The translations under genes and the position numbers were made by a program. The notes beneath the pieces are model-generated. The model did not search any database and was not told the origin of the DNA. It saw nothing but the letters and a program-made list of their open reading frames with translations. A stretch of 64,000 nucleotides of DNA from Streptomyces pseudovenezuelae (GTDB lineage Bacteria; Actinomycetota; Actinomycetes; Streptomycetales; Streptomycetaceae), in NCBI RefSeq assembly GCF_029892565.1, contig NZ_JARXVH010000006.1:582572-646571 (forward strand). The letters run 5' to 3'. Shown here one piece after another: positions 17,238 through 26,664 of this stretch (position 1 is its first letter; the number at the start of each line of letters is the position of its first letter).

Positions 17238-17274
17238 ACCCCCCTGACCCGCCGAAGACTTACGAGAGTCCGCC

Positions 17275-20200
17275 ATGTACGAGCTGTCCCGGGTCCGCCT
17301 CTACTCCATCGGCCCCGCCGGTGCGCGCTACGCCGACACCGTGCTTGACCTGCGGGGTGTCGGCCAGCCCGTGCCCGACCCCGCGCCCACCCAGGCGGAG
17401 TTCTTCGCGGAGGAGCCCGTCGGCCCGCCGCGCCGCCCCGCGCCCGCCGGCGTGCTCTTCCTGGAGAACGGCGGCGGCAAGTCGGTCCTGCTGAAGCTGA
17501 TCTTCTCCGTGATGCTGCCGGGCCACCGCAACACCTTGGGCGGCGCCAGCTCCGGTGTGCTGCGCAAGTTCCTGCTCGCCGACGACTGCGGGCATGTCGC
17601 GCTGGAGTGGCAGCACACGCTGACCGGCGAATGCGTCGTCGTCGGCAAGGTCAGCGAGTGGCGCGGGCGTCAGGTCTCCAACGACCCGCGCAAGTTCGCC
17701 GAGGCCTGGTACTCCTTCCGGCCGGGACCCGGCCTGAGCCTCGACAACCTGCCCGTCGCCGAGGCCACTTCAGTCCGCCCGCCCGTCGAGGGCGCCTCCG
17801 GAGCGCAGGGGCGTCGGCGCACCATGAAGGGCTTCCGGGACGCCATCACCGAGGCGACCAAGGCGTATCCGCATCTTGAGGTGCACTGGGAGGAGATCCA
17901 CGACCGCTGGATCGAGCACCTCGGCGACCTCGGCCTGGACCCCGAACTCTTCCGCTACCAGCGCGAGATGAACGCCGACGAGGGCGAGGCCGCAGGCCTC
18001 TTCGCGGTCAAGAAGGACTCCGACTTCACCGACCTGCTGCTGCGCGCCGTCACCGACACCCGGGACACGGACGGGCTGGCCGACCTGGTCGGCGGGTTCG
18101 GCAACAAGCTGGGGCGGCGGGCCGAGCTGATCGCCGAACGGGAGTTCACCGCGGGCTCGGTCGACCTGCTCGGGCGGATCGTCGAGGCCGCCGAGGCGCG
18201 GGCACGCGCGCGTGACATCCACAGCGCCGCCGAGCGCCGCACCCGCACGCTGGCACGGCGGCTGTCCGCGCGGGGTGGGCAGGAGCGGGTACGGGCCGCC
18301 GACCTCGCCCAGCAAGTCACCGCGACCGCGTACACGGTCACCCAGTCGGAGGCGGCCCGGGAGCGCAGCGCGCTGATCGCCGCCGAACTCGCCTACCGCA
18401 ATGCCTCGTTGGCGCTCGCGGTGGCGGAGAAGTCGGCCGCCGCGCAGAAGCGCGAGCTGGCCGACGCGCGCACCCTGCACTCCGCCTGGCAGGCCGCCGA
18501 GGCAGTGCTGCGCCACCGCGCCGCCGCCGACCGCGGCGCGCGCGTGGCCGCCGCGATCCAGGAGGCCGAACGGGACGCCGCACCCGCGCTCGCCGCCCGC
18601 GCCAAGGCCGCGGTGGATCTCGTACGGGCCCTGCACGGGGCCGCCGAGAGCGCCGAGAACCTCGCCAACGAGGAGGAGGAGCGGTCCGGAGCGCTGCAGG
18701 AGGTCGGCGAGTCGGCGCACCGGGACTCGACCGCCGCCGCGACTCAGGCGCAGCGCGCCCGCAGCGAGGTCGGGCATCTGCGCCAGCGGCTGAGCGAGGT
18801 CGAGCAGGAGACCGCCGAGGCGGTGCGGGCCGGCTGGCTCGACGACAGTGCGCCCGACGCCGACCCGGCCCGCGCCGCGCTCGCGGCCAGCGACGCCGAG
18901 AAGTCGGCCGTCGCCGCCTGGGACGCGGCCCGCGAGGCCTCCCGCAAGGCCACCGAGCACGCGCGCGAGGCGGCCTCCGCCGAGTCCCGCGCCGAGCTGA
19001 CGGCGGCCCGCGCGGCGGACGCGGCGGCGGCCGGCAGGCGGTCGTACGAGGCCGAGCGCCGGATCGCCGAGGCGCTGGCCGGGGAGGAGCGGCTGGCCGA
19101 GCTGCTGAGCCTGTCCGGCAGCGGCCCACGGACCGCCGTCCCGCACCCCCGGCACGAGGTGGAGGACGCGGAGACGGCCTTCACGCCCGAGGAACTCGAC
19201 CGTTTCGCCGACGAGTTGCGCGAACTCCTCGACGACTCCGTCTCCGCCGCCGAACGGCAGCTCTTCGAGCTGCGCACGGCCGCCGCCGACGACTCCCGGA
19301 TCCTCGGCGCCCTGGGTGACGGCGGGCTGCTGCCGCCCGGGCCCGATGTCCTGGCCACCGTGGAGTTCCTCGGCGAGCGCGGCATTCCGGCGCTGCCCGG
19401 CTGGCGCTATCTCGCCCAGGCCGTCGACCCCGCCGACCACGCACGCGTGCTGGCCGCGCGGCCCGAGCTGGTCGACGGCGTGATCATCACCGACCCCGAC
19501 ACGCACGCGCGTGCCCGTGACGCCCTCGGCGACGCGGCGCTGCTGCCGCGCTCGGCCGTGGCCGTCGGCACCGCGGCCGCCCTGCTCGCGCCCACGCCGC
19601 CCGACGACGGGACTCCGGGGGACGTCTTCCTCGTACCGCCGAACCCGGCCATGCACGACGAGCACGCCGCCGACGAGGAGCGGCAGGCGCTGCGCGGGCG
19701 GGCGACCGAGCGGGACGAGGAGATCCGGACGCTCGCCGCGCGGCTCGGCAAGGACCGGGAGCTGGCGGCGCGGCTCGCGTCCTGGCGCACCGGCTGCCCG
19801 GCCGGACGGCTCGTCGAGCTGGCGCAGGCTTCGCAGGACGCGGGCGTGTTCGCCGAGGAGTCCGAGGCGGAGCTGGCCGAGGCGCGCACCGCGCGGGCCG
19901 AGGCCGACGAGGCCGCAGCCGAGACCGGGCAGGTCCGGGACGAGCGGCAGGAGGCCGCGCAGAAGGCCCGGCGCGCCGCCGACGCCCTCGCCGGGCTCGC
20001 CTTCCGGCTGCGGGAGCGGGCCGGCTGGCAGGTCAAGCTGCGTGAACTGGCCGACGAGGCGGCCGAGTCGGAGGCCCGTGCCCAGGCCTGCCTGGAGAAA
20101 GCCCGCGCCGCCGACGAGGACCGGCGCGCCGCTCAGCGGGCCGCCGACGACGCCCGCCGCACCGCCCGCGCACTGCGCGCCGAACGCGCCGAGGTCGCCG

Positions 20201-21897
20201 GGGCACCCGACGACGTACCGGAAGGCGACACCGACGACCCCAGCGTGTCCCTGCCCGCCCTCCGCGAGGCCTATCGGGCCGCGTCCCAGCTGTACGAGAA
20301 GGTCGGAGTCGGCGCCGACCTGCGCGCCGAGCAGTCCCGCGCCGAGAGCGACGAGAGCGCGGCCCGTACCGATCTGGACCGGCTGAGCAACAAGGTACGC
20401 ACGCGTGCGGCACAGCTGCTCCAGTCGCCCGACGGCTCCGACGGGCCCTCCCGGCAGGCCGCCGTCGCCCGGGCCGACGAGCTGGTGCAGCTCCTGGAGA
20501 CCCGGATGTCCACCGCGAGCGAGCAGCTCGGCCGGCTGCGCGGCGAGGCCGAGCGGCACGCGCCCGAGGACGGTGAGACGCACACCGAGCTCACCGAGGA
20601 GCTGCAACCGCGCGACGCCGAGCACGCCCAGGCGCTGCTGCGCACGGCGACCGCCGAACTCGCCACGCGCGCGGAGACGTTGACCCAGGCTCGGGAGGCG
20701 CACGCCGAGCTCCTCGACGCCCACCGGGCGGCCGAGGACGGGGCCGGCGGTTTCGAGGAGGTCGCGGCGATGCTCCGCGACCTGCTGCGGGAGCACACGT
20801 CCGACGACGAGCAGGAGGAGCCGGAGCCGTATCCCGGCAACCTGGAGGAGGCCCGGCAGTCCGCCGCCGAGGCCCGCCGGTCGCTGCGCGGCTGCGCCGC
20901 CGACCTGTCGGCCGCCGAGTCCGGTGTCCGCGAGGCCAGCGACATCCTCGTCCGGCACGCCAACGCCACGCGCTACGAGCAGGTCCGCACCCCCGCGCGC
21001 CAGCAGATCCGCGAGCTGCCCGCGTCCTCGCTGCCCGAGCACGCCCAGAAGTGGGCGGACGCCTTCGCGCCCCGTCTGCGCGTCCTGACGGACGAGTTGG
21101 CGCAGCTGGAGCGCAACCGCGACTCGATCGTGGACCGGCTGCGGGGGCTCGTCGAGTCCGCGCTGGCCACCCTGCGCTCCGCCCAGCGGCTGTCCCGGCT
21201 GCCCGAGGGGCTCGGCGAGTGGTCCGGGCAGGAGTTCCTGCGCATCCGCTTCGAGGAGCCCGACCAGGCCGTCCTCACCGAGCGGCTCGGCGAGGTCGTC
21301 GACGAGGCGACCCGGGCCGCCGTGAAGAAGAACTCCGACCTGCGCAGGGACGGCATGTCCCTGCTGCTGCGGGGTGTGGGTGCGGCGCTCCAGCCCAAGG
21401 GGGTCGCCGTCGAGATCCTCAAGCCGGACGCCGTACTGCGCGCCGAGCGCGTGCCCGTCGGGCAGATGGGCGACGTCTTCTCGGGCGGTCAGCTGCTCAC
21501 CGCGGCCATCGCGCTGTACTGCACGATGGCCGCGCTGAGGTCCAATGACCGGGGCCGCGACAAGCACCGGCACGCCGGCACGCTGTTCCTCGACAACCCG
21601 ATCGGCCGCGCCAACGCGACGTATCTGCTGGAGCTTCAGCGGGCGGTGTCGGATGCGCTCGGCGTCCAACTGCTGTACACCACAGGGCTGTTCGACACTA
21701 CGGCGCTTGCCGAGTTCCCGCTGGTCATCCGGCTGCGCAACGACGCCGACCTCAGGGCGGGGCTGAAGTACATCAGCGTGGAGGAACACCTCCGGCCGGG
21801 GCTCCCTCAGGAGGGCCCGGCCGGAGAAGGTGACGCGGTGCGCAGCGAGATCACGGCGACGCGGATGTACAAGCGGCCCACGCCGACCACTGGTTGA
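17275..21897 (+). CDS. SMC-like coiled-coil ATPase (MksB/JetC-type)
   Basis: The 1540-aa protein has the head-arm-hinge-arm-head plan of SMC/MukB/Rad50 ATPases. The N-terminal P-loop is LENGGGKS (K69, S70). Long Ala/Glu/Arg-rich coiled coils span about 290-630 and 800-1310. A non-coiled central domain (about 685-800, from LLPPGPDVLATVEFL) would be the hinge. The C-terminal head has an ABC signature FSGGQ (1402-1406) and a Walker B strand LFLDN (D1440, N1441). Asn occupies the position of the usual catalytic Glu, and the first Gly of the P-loop is replaced by Leu; both are unusual. With the two preceding genes it likely forms a DNA-loop-extruding complex for plasmid restriction or chromosome organisation. 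No JetD nuclease is next to it. Confidence 0.87.
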   Translation: MYELSRVRLYSIGPAGARYADTVLDLRGVGQPVPDPAPTQAEFFAEEPVGPPRRPAPAGVLFLENGGGKSVLLKLIFSVMLPGHRNTLGGASSGVLRKFLLADDCGHVALEWQHTLTGECVVVGKVSEWRGRQVSNDPRKFAEAWYSFRPGPGLSLDNLPVAEATSVRPPVEGASGAQGRRRTMKGFRDAITEATKAYPHLEVHWEEIHDRWIEHLGDLGLDPELFRYQREMNADEGEAAGLFAVKKDSDFTDLLLRAVTDTRDTDGLADLVGGFGNKLGRRAELIAEREFTAGSVDLLGRIVEAAEARARARDIHSAAERRTRTLARRLSARGGQERVRAADLAQQVTATAYTVTQSEAARERSALIAAELAYRNASLALAVAEKSAAAQKRELADARTLHSAWQAAEAVLRHRAAADRGARVAAAIQEAERDAAPALAARAKAAVDLVRALHGAAESAENLANEEEERSGALQEVGESAHRDSTAAATQAQRARSEVGHLRQRLSEVEQETAEAVRAGWLDDSAPDADPARAALAASDAEKSAVAAWDAAREASRKATEHAREAASAESRAELTAARAADAAAAGRRSYEAERRIAEALAGEERLAELLSLSGSGPRTAVPHPRHEVEDAETAFTPEELDRFADELRELLDDSVSAAERQLFELRTAAADDSRILGALGDGGLLPPGPDVLATVEFLGERGIPALPGWRYLAQAVDPADHARVLAARPELVDGVIITDPDTHARARDALGDAALLPRSAVAVGTAAALLAPTPPDDGTPGDVFLVPPNPAMHDEHAADEERQALRGRATERDEEIRTLAARLGKDRELAARLASWRTGCPAGRLVELAQASQDAGVFAEESEAELAEARTARAEADEAAAETGQVRDERQEAAQKARRAADALAGLAFRLRERAGWQVKLRELADEAAESEARAQACLEKARAADEDRRAAQRAADDARRTARALRAERAEVAGAPDDVPEGDTDDPSVSLPALREAYRAASQLYEKVGVGADLRAEQSRAESDESAARTDLDRLSNKVRTRAAQLLQSPDGSDGPSRQAAVARADELVQLLETRMSTASEQLGRLRGEAERHAPEDGETHTELTEELQPRDAEHAQALLRTATAELATRAETLTQAREAHAELLDAHRAAEDGAGGFEEVAAMLRDLLREHTSDDEQEEPEPYPGNLEEARQSAAEARRSLRGCAADLSAAESGVREASDILVRHANATRYEQVRTPARQQIRELPASSLPEHAQKWADAFAPRLRVLTDELAQLERNRDSIVDRLRGLVESALATLRSAQRLSRLPEGLGEWSGQEFLRIRFEEPDQAVLTERLGEVVDEATRAAVKKNSDLRRDGMSLLLRGVGAALQPKGVAVEILKPDAVLRAERVPVGQMGDVFSGGQLLTAAIALYCTMAALRSNDRGRDKHRHAGTLFLDNPIGRANATYLLELQRAVSDALGVQLLYTTGLFDTTALAEFPLVIRLRNDADLRAGLKYISVEEHLRPGLPQEGPAGEGDAVRSEITATRMYKRPTPTTG

Positions 21898-21938
21898 TCA
21901 ACCTGTTGACCAACGTGTTGACTGCACGGCCGTCTTGA

Positions 21939-23489
21939 CTACGCATCCTCCTTGATCAGTTCGGCGCACTTCTCGCCGATCATCATCGTCGTGATGCACG
22001 GGTTGACCGAGATCAGGTCCGGCATCACCGAGCCGTCCGCGACCCGGAGTCCCTCGATCCCCTTGACTCGCAGGCGCGCGTCGAGCGGGGCCGAGAGGTC
22101 GTCGTCCGCGCCCATCTTCACGGTGCAGGACGGGTGGTAGACGGTGTTGTGGGTCTTGTGGATGTAGTCGAGGAGTTCCTCGTCGGACCGGACGTCGGGC
22201 CCCGGCGCCAGTTCGGCGCCGGCCCAGCCGCTCAGCGCGGGCTGGGAGGCGATCTTCCGGGCCAGCTTGAGTCCGAACGTCATCACGCGCGCGTCGTGCT
22301 CGTGCGTGAAGTACCGCGGGTCCACCTTGGGCTTGTCCCGGTAGTCGCGGGTACGCAGCCGCACCGTGCCCCGCGACTTCGCGCGCGTCACGTTCGGGGT
22401 GAGACAGAAGGCGTTCTCCGAGGTGGGGTAGCCCCAGCGCGCGGTGTTCATGTCGAACGGCACCGACCCGTAGTGGAACATCAGGTCGGGCCGGTCCAGG
22501 CCCTCCTCGGTGTCGTAGAAGATGCCCGCCTCCCACCACTGGCTGGACGTGGTGGTCATCGGCCGGCTCGCCTCCCACATGATCACACCCTCGGGGTGGT
22601 CCTGGAGGTTCTCGCCGACGCCCGCCGAGTCGACGACCACCTCGACGCCGACCTCGCGCAGGTGCTCGGCCGGGCCGATGCCGGAGAGCATCAGCAGTTT
22701 CGGGGTGTCGATCGCGCCGCACGACACGATGACCTCGCGCCGGGCCCGTACCGTCCGGTGGTGGATCAGGTCCGGGTCCAGGTACTCCGCGCCGACGCAG
22801 CGCCGCCCGTCGAGGACGAGTTTCTTGGCGCGTACGCCCGTGCGCACCTCCAGGTTGGGCCGCTTGCCCAGGATCGGGTGGAGGTAGGCCACCGACGACG
22901 ACTGGCGGGTGTTGTTCTCGTCGGAGTTGATCTGGAACCAGTTGGCGCCCCGGATCACGGTCTTGCCGGTGTTGAAGCCGGTGGTGGGGATGCCGGCCTG
23001 GGCGCACGCCTCCAGCAGGGCCGTGCCGCACGGGTCGTCGCTCTTCAGCGTGCGCAGCTTCACCGGGCCGGTGCGGCCGTGGTGGTCGCCGGGCGCGTCG
23101 TTGTTCTCCAGGCGCCGGTAGAGCGGGAAGAGGTCCGCCGCGCTCCAGCCCGTACAGCCGTCCGCCGCCCAGGCGTCGAGGTCCTCGGCGGGCGCCCAGA
23201 AGGCGATGCAGGAGTTGTGCGAGGAACAGCCGCCCAGCACCTTCGCGCGCGCGTGCCGCATGAAGCTGTTCCCGCTGGACTGCGGCTCGACCGGGTAGTC
23301 CCAGTCGTAGCCGGACTCCAGCAGGCCCATCCAGCGGTCGAGTTTGAGGATGTCGTCGTCGCCGACGTCGCTGGGCCCCGCCTCCAGCACGCAGACGGTG
23401 ACCGACGGATCCTCGGAGAGCCGGGCCGCCACCACGTTGCCCGCGGTGCCGCCGCCGACCACGACGTAGTCGAACTCATCGGTGCTCAT
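21939..23489 (-). CDS. betA: Choline dehydrogenase (GMC oxidoreductase)
   Basis: The 516-aa protein is a GMC-family flavoenzyme. The FAD-binding motif VVVGGGTAGNVVAARL is at residues 9-24, GMC signature segments KVLGGCSSHN and VIVSCGAIDTPKLLMLSGIG follow, and the active-site region has YHPSCTVKMG and SVNPCITTMMIGEK near the C-terminus. The reaction is choline to betaine aldehyde, and many members also oxidise the aldehyde. Specificity for choline is inferred from the neighbours: betaine aldehyde dehydrogenase, a betaine-type Rieske oxygenase and sarcosine-type oxidases on the same strand. A GGAGG site precedes the ATG. It is the last gene of the cluster and converges on the SMC gene. Confidence 0.85.
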   Translation of the reverse strand: MSTDEFDYVVVGGGTAGNVVAARLSEDPSVTVCVLEAGPSDVGDDDILKLDRWMGLLESGYDWDYPVEPQSSGNSFMRHARAKVLGGCSSHNSCIAFWAPAEDLDAWAADGCTGWSAADLFPLYRRLENNDAPGDHHGRTGPVKLRTLKSDDPCGTALLEACAQAGIPTTGFNTGKTVIRGANWFQINSDENNTRQSSSVAYLHPILGKRPNLEVRTGVRAKKLVLDGRRCVGAEYLDPDLIHHRTVRARREVIVSCGAIDTPKLLMLSGIGPAEHLREVGVEVVVDSAGVGENLQDHPEGVIMWEASRPMTTTSSQWWEAGIFYDTEEGLDRPDLMFHYGSVPFDMNTARWGYPTSENAFCLTPNVTRAKSRGTVRLRTRDYRDKPKVDPRYFTHEHDARVMTFGLKLARKIASQPALSGWAGAELAPGPDVRSDEELLDYIHKTHNTVYHPSCTVKMGADDDLSAPLDARLRVKGIEGLRVADGSVMPDLISVNPCITTMMIGEKCAELIKEDA

Positions 23490-23505
23490 GAGCTGTTGAC
23501 CTCCT

Positions 23506-25077
23506 TCAGTCGGCCGCCGGAGCGGCGAAGGGAGCGGCCACCTCGGCCTCGCTCTCCAGGCGGTGCTCCGCGAGCACGCCGGTCCGGTGCCGCTGGATGA
23601 ACCAGTAGTAGGCGAAACCGCCGCCCATGATCACGCCGACGAACAGGAGCGCGCCCCACTGGAGGTACCAGTGGAAGGGGGCGGTCGCGTTGTAGACGGC
23701 GGCGCGCGGCCAGATCAGGTTGATCGTCATGCCCGTGCCCCACACAACGGCCACGATGTTGACGAGCAGACCCCACCGACCGAGCGAGAACTTGCCGTCG
23801 CCCGCCGGCTCCCACTTGCCGCGCAGCCGCGCCACCAGCATCGGCCCGGTGACACCCAGGTAGGCGAGGTAGATCATGATGATGCCGATGCTGGTGACGA
23901 CCGTGAAGATCTGCGGCTGGCGGATGTTGACCACCAGGATCGCCAGCGCCAGGATGCCGATGATCACGGCCGGCAGCACCGGTGTCTGGAAGCGCGGGCT
24001 GACCTTGGCCAGCAGCGAGGACGCGGGCAGGTTGTTGTCCCGGGACATCGCGAACGCCAGCCGGATCGCCGCCGTGTGCACGGCGAGCGCGCAGACGGTG
24101 ACCGCGATCAGCACGCACCACAGCATCGCCTTGCCGGCCGTGGAGCCGAGTACGTCCAGGACGATGTACTGCAGACCGTCGGTGGACAGCTTCCCGCTCT
24201 TCAGGCTGGACACGCTCATCAGCGCGAGCAGCAGGATCAGTCCGCCCAGGACGAAGGAGGCGACGATCGCCCGGATGATCGCGCGGGGCGCGTTGCGGGA
24301 CGGATCCTTGGACTCCTCACCCAGCGAGGCGGCCGTGTCGAAGCCGTACATGACGTACGCCGAGGCCAGCGAGGCCACCAGGAACGCGCCCAGATAGCCG
24401 GTGCCGTACGACGCTCCGGTGCCGTTGGTCTGCGTGACCACCTGCGGACCGCGGGTGATGTGGACGGCGAACAGGATGATCAGTACGACGGTGGCGATCA
24501 GCTCGATGAACACGCCCGCCGAGTTGATCGTGGCCATCAGCTTCACACCGAAGGCGTTCACGAGGGTCGTGAAAAGGATCAACACCGTGGCCAGGATGAC
24601 CGCGTTGGTCGCCACGTCGTACTTGCCGGTTCCGTCGCCGACGATCTGGAACACGTGGGAGATCTGCGGCAGCGTCAGCTGGTAGGCGAGTGCCACGGCC
24701 GAGATCGACACGATCGACGCGATGAGCATCGTCCAGCCGGCCAGCCAGCCCAGGTGCGGATTGCCTATCTTCTTGGACCAGTTGTAGACCGAGCCCGCGA
24801 CGGGATAGCGGGCGGCCAGCTCGGCGAAGCAGAGGGCGACCATGAACTGGCCGACGAAGACCATGGGCCACGACCACCAGTAGGCGGGGCCGCCGCTGCC
24901 GTAGCCGAAGTAGAACAGCTGGAAGGTGCCGGTCAGGATCGAGATGTAGCTGATCCCGGCGGCGAAGGTGTGGAAGTTGCCGAGGGTGCGCTTGAGCTCG
25001 GGTTTGTAGCCGAACTCGGCGAGTTCGGAATCGTCGTGGCTGTGTGGGTCGGACGGTGGTTGCTCGGTTTTCGTCAT
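23506..25077 (-). CDS. APC-superfamily amino acid/amine permease
   Basis: The 523-aa protein has about twelve hydrophobic segments and the APC signature region near the first helices (FAAGISYISILTGTFQLF). The N-terminal 40 residues are polar and cytoplasmic, and the C-terminus is charged. It resembles GABA/choline-type permeases of the APC superfamily. It sits 16 nt before betA and downstream of betaine aldehyde dehydrogenase, so uptake of choline or a related quaternary amine is the best guess. GGAG precedes the ATG. Confidence 0.86.
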   Translation of the reverse strand: MTKTEQPPSDPHSHDDSELAEFGYKPELKRTLGNFHTFAAGISYISILTGTFQLFYFGYGSGGPAYWWSWPMVFVGQFMVALCFAELAARYPVAGSVYNWSKKIGNPHLGWLAGWTMLIASIVSISAVALAYQLTLPQISHVFQIVGDGTGKYDVATNAVILATVLILFTTLVNAFGVKLMATINSAGVFIELIATVVLIILFAVHITRGPQVVTQTNGTGASYGTGYLGAFLVASLASAYVMYGFDTAASLGEESKDPSRNAPRAIIRAIVASFVLGGLILLLALMSVSSLKSGKLSTDGLQYIVLDVLGSTAGKAMLWCVLIAVTVCALAVHTAAIRLAFAMSRDNNLPASSLLAKVSPRFQTPVLPAVIIGILALAILVVNIRQPQIFTVVTSIGIIMIYLAYLGVTGPMLVARLRGKWEPAGDGKFSLGRWGLLVNIVAVVWGTGMTINLIWPRAAVYNATAPFHWYLQWGALLFVGVIMGGGFAYYWFIQRHRTGVLAEHRLESEAEVAAPFAAPAAD

Positions 25078-25197
25078 GAGCGGACTCCTGGTGGGCCTGG
25101 GGAGGGAGGGGAGCGGCTCTGCGGGTGCCGTGGTTATACGTGGGGCTCATGTGCGCGCTGTTACAAGGGAGTTAGGCGCGTGATCGCATGCGGGACG

Positions 25198-26664
25198 CTA
25201 GTCGAACCACCCCTGCGGCGAGGGTGCGGTGTTGCGCCAGATGTGCTTCGTCTCGCGGTACTCGGCCAGGCCGGAGGGGCCGAGTTCGCGTCCGAAGCCG
25301 GACTGCTTGAAGCCACCCCACTCGGCCTGCGGCACGTACGGGTGGTAGTCGTTGATCCAGACCGTCCCCAGGCGCAGCCGCGAGGCGACGCGGGCGGCCT
25401 TGCCCTCGTCGGTCGTCCACACGGCGCCCGCGAGACCGTAGATCGTCCCGTTGGCCAGCCGTACGGCCTCGTCCTCGTCGCTGAAGCGCTCCACGGTCAG
25501 CACCGGTCCGAAGGACTCCTCCTGCACCACGTGCATCCCCACGGAGCAGTCGCCCAGGACGGTGGGTGGGTAGTAGAAGCCGTCGTCGTACTCCGCGCCG
25601 GTGGGCCGCGCGCCGCCGCAGCGCAGCACCGCGCCCTCCTCCAGGCCCCTGGCCACGTACGCCTCGACCTTGGCCCGGTGCGCCGCCGAGATCAGCGGCC
25701 CGGCCTGCGCACGCTCGTCGAAGGGACCGCCGAGCCGGATCTCCTGGGCCCGTCGCACGACCTCGTCGACGAACCGGTCGTGCAGCGAGTCCTCCACAAG
25801 GAGGCGTGCCCCCGCCGAGCAGACCTGCCCGGAGTGCAGGAAGACGGCGGTCAGCGTCATGTCGACGGCCGTGTCGAAGTCGGCGTCGGCGAAGACGACG
25901 TTGGGGTTCTTGCCGCCGAGTTCCAGGGCGACTTTCTTGACCGTCGGCGCGGCGACCGCCATCAGATGGCGGCCGGTCTGCAGGCCGCCCGTGAACGACA
26001 CCATGTCGACGTCCGGGTGGTCGCCGAGCGGGGCGCCCGCCTCGGGGCCCGCGCCGAGGATCAGGTTGGCCACACCCGCCGGCAGCCCCGCCTCGTCCAG
26101 CAGCCGCATCAGGTGGATGGCGGTGTGCGGGGTCAGCTCGCTCGGCTTCAGGACGAAGGTGCACCCCGCCGCGAGGGCGGGGGCGACCTTCCAGGCCGTC
26201 TGGAGGAGCGGGTAGTTCCAGGGGGTGATGAGCGCGCAGACGCCGACGGGCTCGTACACCACCCGGCTGTCGACGCCCTCGGCCCCCGTGTCGATCACCC
26301 GGCCGGTCTCGCTCGCGGCCAGTCGGCCGAAGTAGCGGAAACAGTTGACGATGTCGTCAATGTCGTACTCGCTCTCCACATACCGCTTCCCGGTGTCCAG
26401 GGACTCGGCACGCGCGAGTGCCTCCTTGTCTCGCGCCAGGAGGTCCGCCACCCGCAGGAGCAGGTCGCCGCGCTCGTTAGGGGAGGTGCGCGGCCAGGGG
26501 CCCTCGTCGAAGGCGCGCCGGGCGGCGGCGATCGCCTCGACCGTGTCCTTGCCGCCCGCCTCGTCCACCACTCCGACCAGGGAGCCGTCGGCCGGACAGC
26601 GGATCTCTCGGGTGCGCTGGTCGACCGCACCCCGCCAGTCTCCGTCGATGAACAGGTCAGGCAT
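25198..26664 (-). CDS. betB: Betaine aldehyde dehydrogenase (ALDH superfamily)
   Basis: The 488-aa protein has the ALDH hallmarks: the N-terminal substrate/NAD segments PWNYPLLQ and KPSELTP, the general-base glutamate in LELGGKNPN and the catalytic cysteine in GQVCSAG. It oxidises an aldehyde to the acid with NAD; with choline dehydrogenase nearby the natural reaction is betaine aldehyde to glycine betaine. I chose the ATG at 26664, which has GGAGG in front and overlaps the stop of the Rieske gene by eight bases; the longer open frame to 26739 is not needed. Aminoaldehyde substrates cannot be excluded, as these subfamilies are close. Confidence 0.87.
   Translation of the reverse strand: MPDLFIDGDWRGAVDQRTREIRCPADGSLVGVVDEAGGKDTVEAIAAARRAFDEGPWPRTSPNERGDLLLRVADLLARDKEALARAESLDTGKRYVESEYDIDDIVNCFRYFGRLAASETGRVIDTGAEGVDSRVVYEPVGVCALITPWNYPLLQTAWKVAPALAAGCTFVLKPSELTPHTAIHLMRLLDEAGLPAGVANLILGAGPEAGAPLGDHPDVDMVSFTGGLQTGRHLMAVAAPTVKKVALELGGKNPNVVFADADFDTAVDMTLTAVFLHSGQVCSAGARLLVEDSLHDRFVDEVVRRAQEIRLGGPFDERAQAGPLISAAHRAKVEAYVARGLEEGAVLRCGGARPTGAEYDDGFYYPPTVLGDCSVGMHVVQEESFGPVLTVERFSDEDEAVRLANGTIYGLAGAVWTTDEGKAARVASRLRLGTVWINDYHPYVPQAEWGGFKQSGFGRELGPSGLAEYRETKHIWRNTAPSPQGWFD

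Noticed and set aside
17770..21789. A 1339-aa open frame antisense to the SMC gene
   Set aside because: It mirrors the third-position GC bias of the real gene, contains Gly/Arg/Val-rich filler and no domain.
14774..21897. Calling the SMC cassette a complete Wadjet defence system
   Set aside because: No JetD-like nuclease is seen and the two small subunits are assigned only by position and pattern.
25078..25197. Promoter for the permease from TTGTAA and TATAAC
   Set aside because: The spacer is 22 bp, too long for a normal sigma-70-type promoter.
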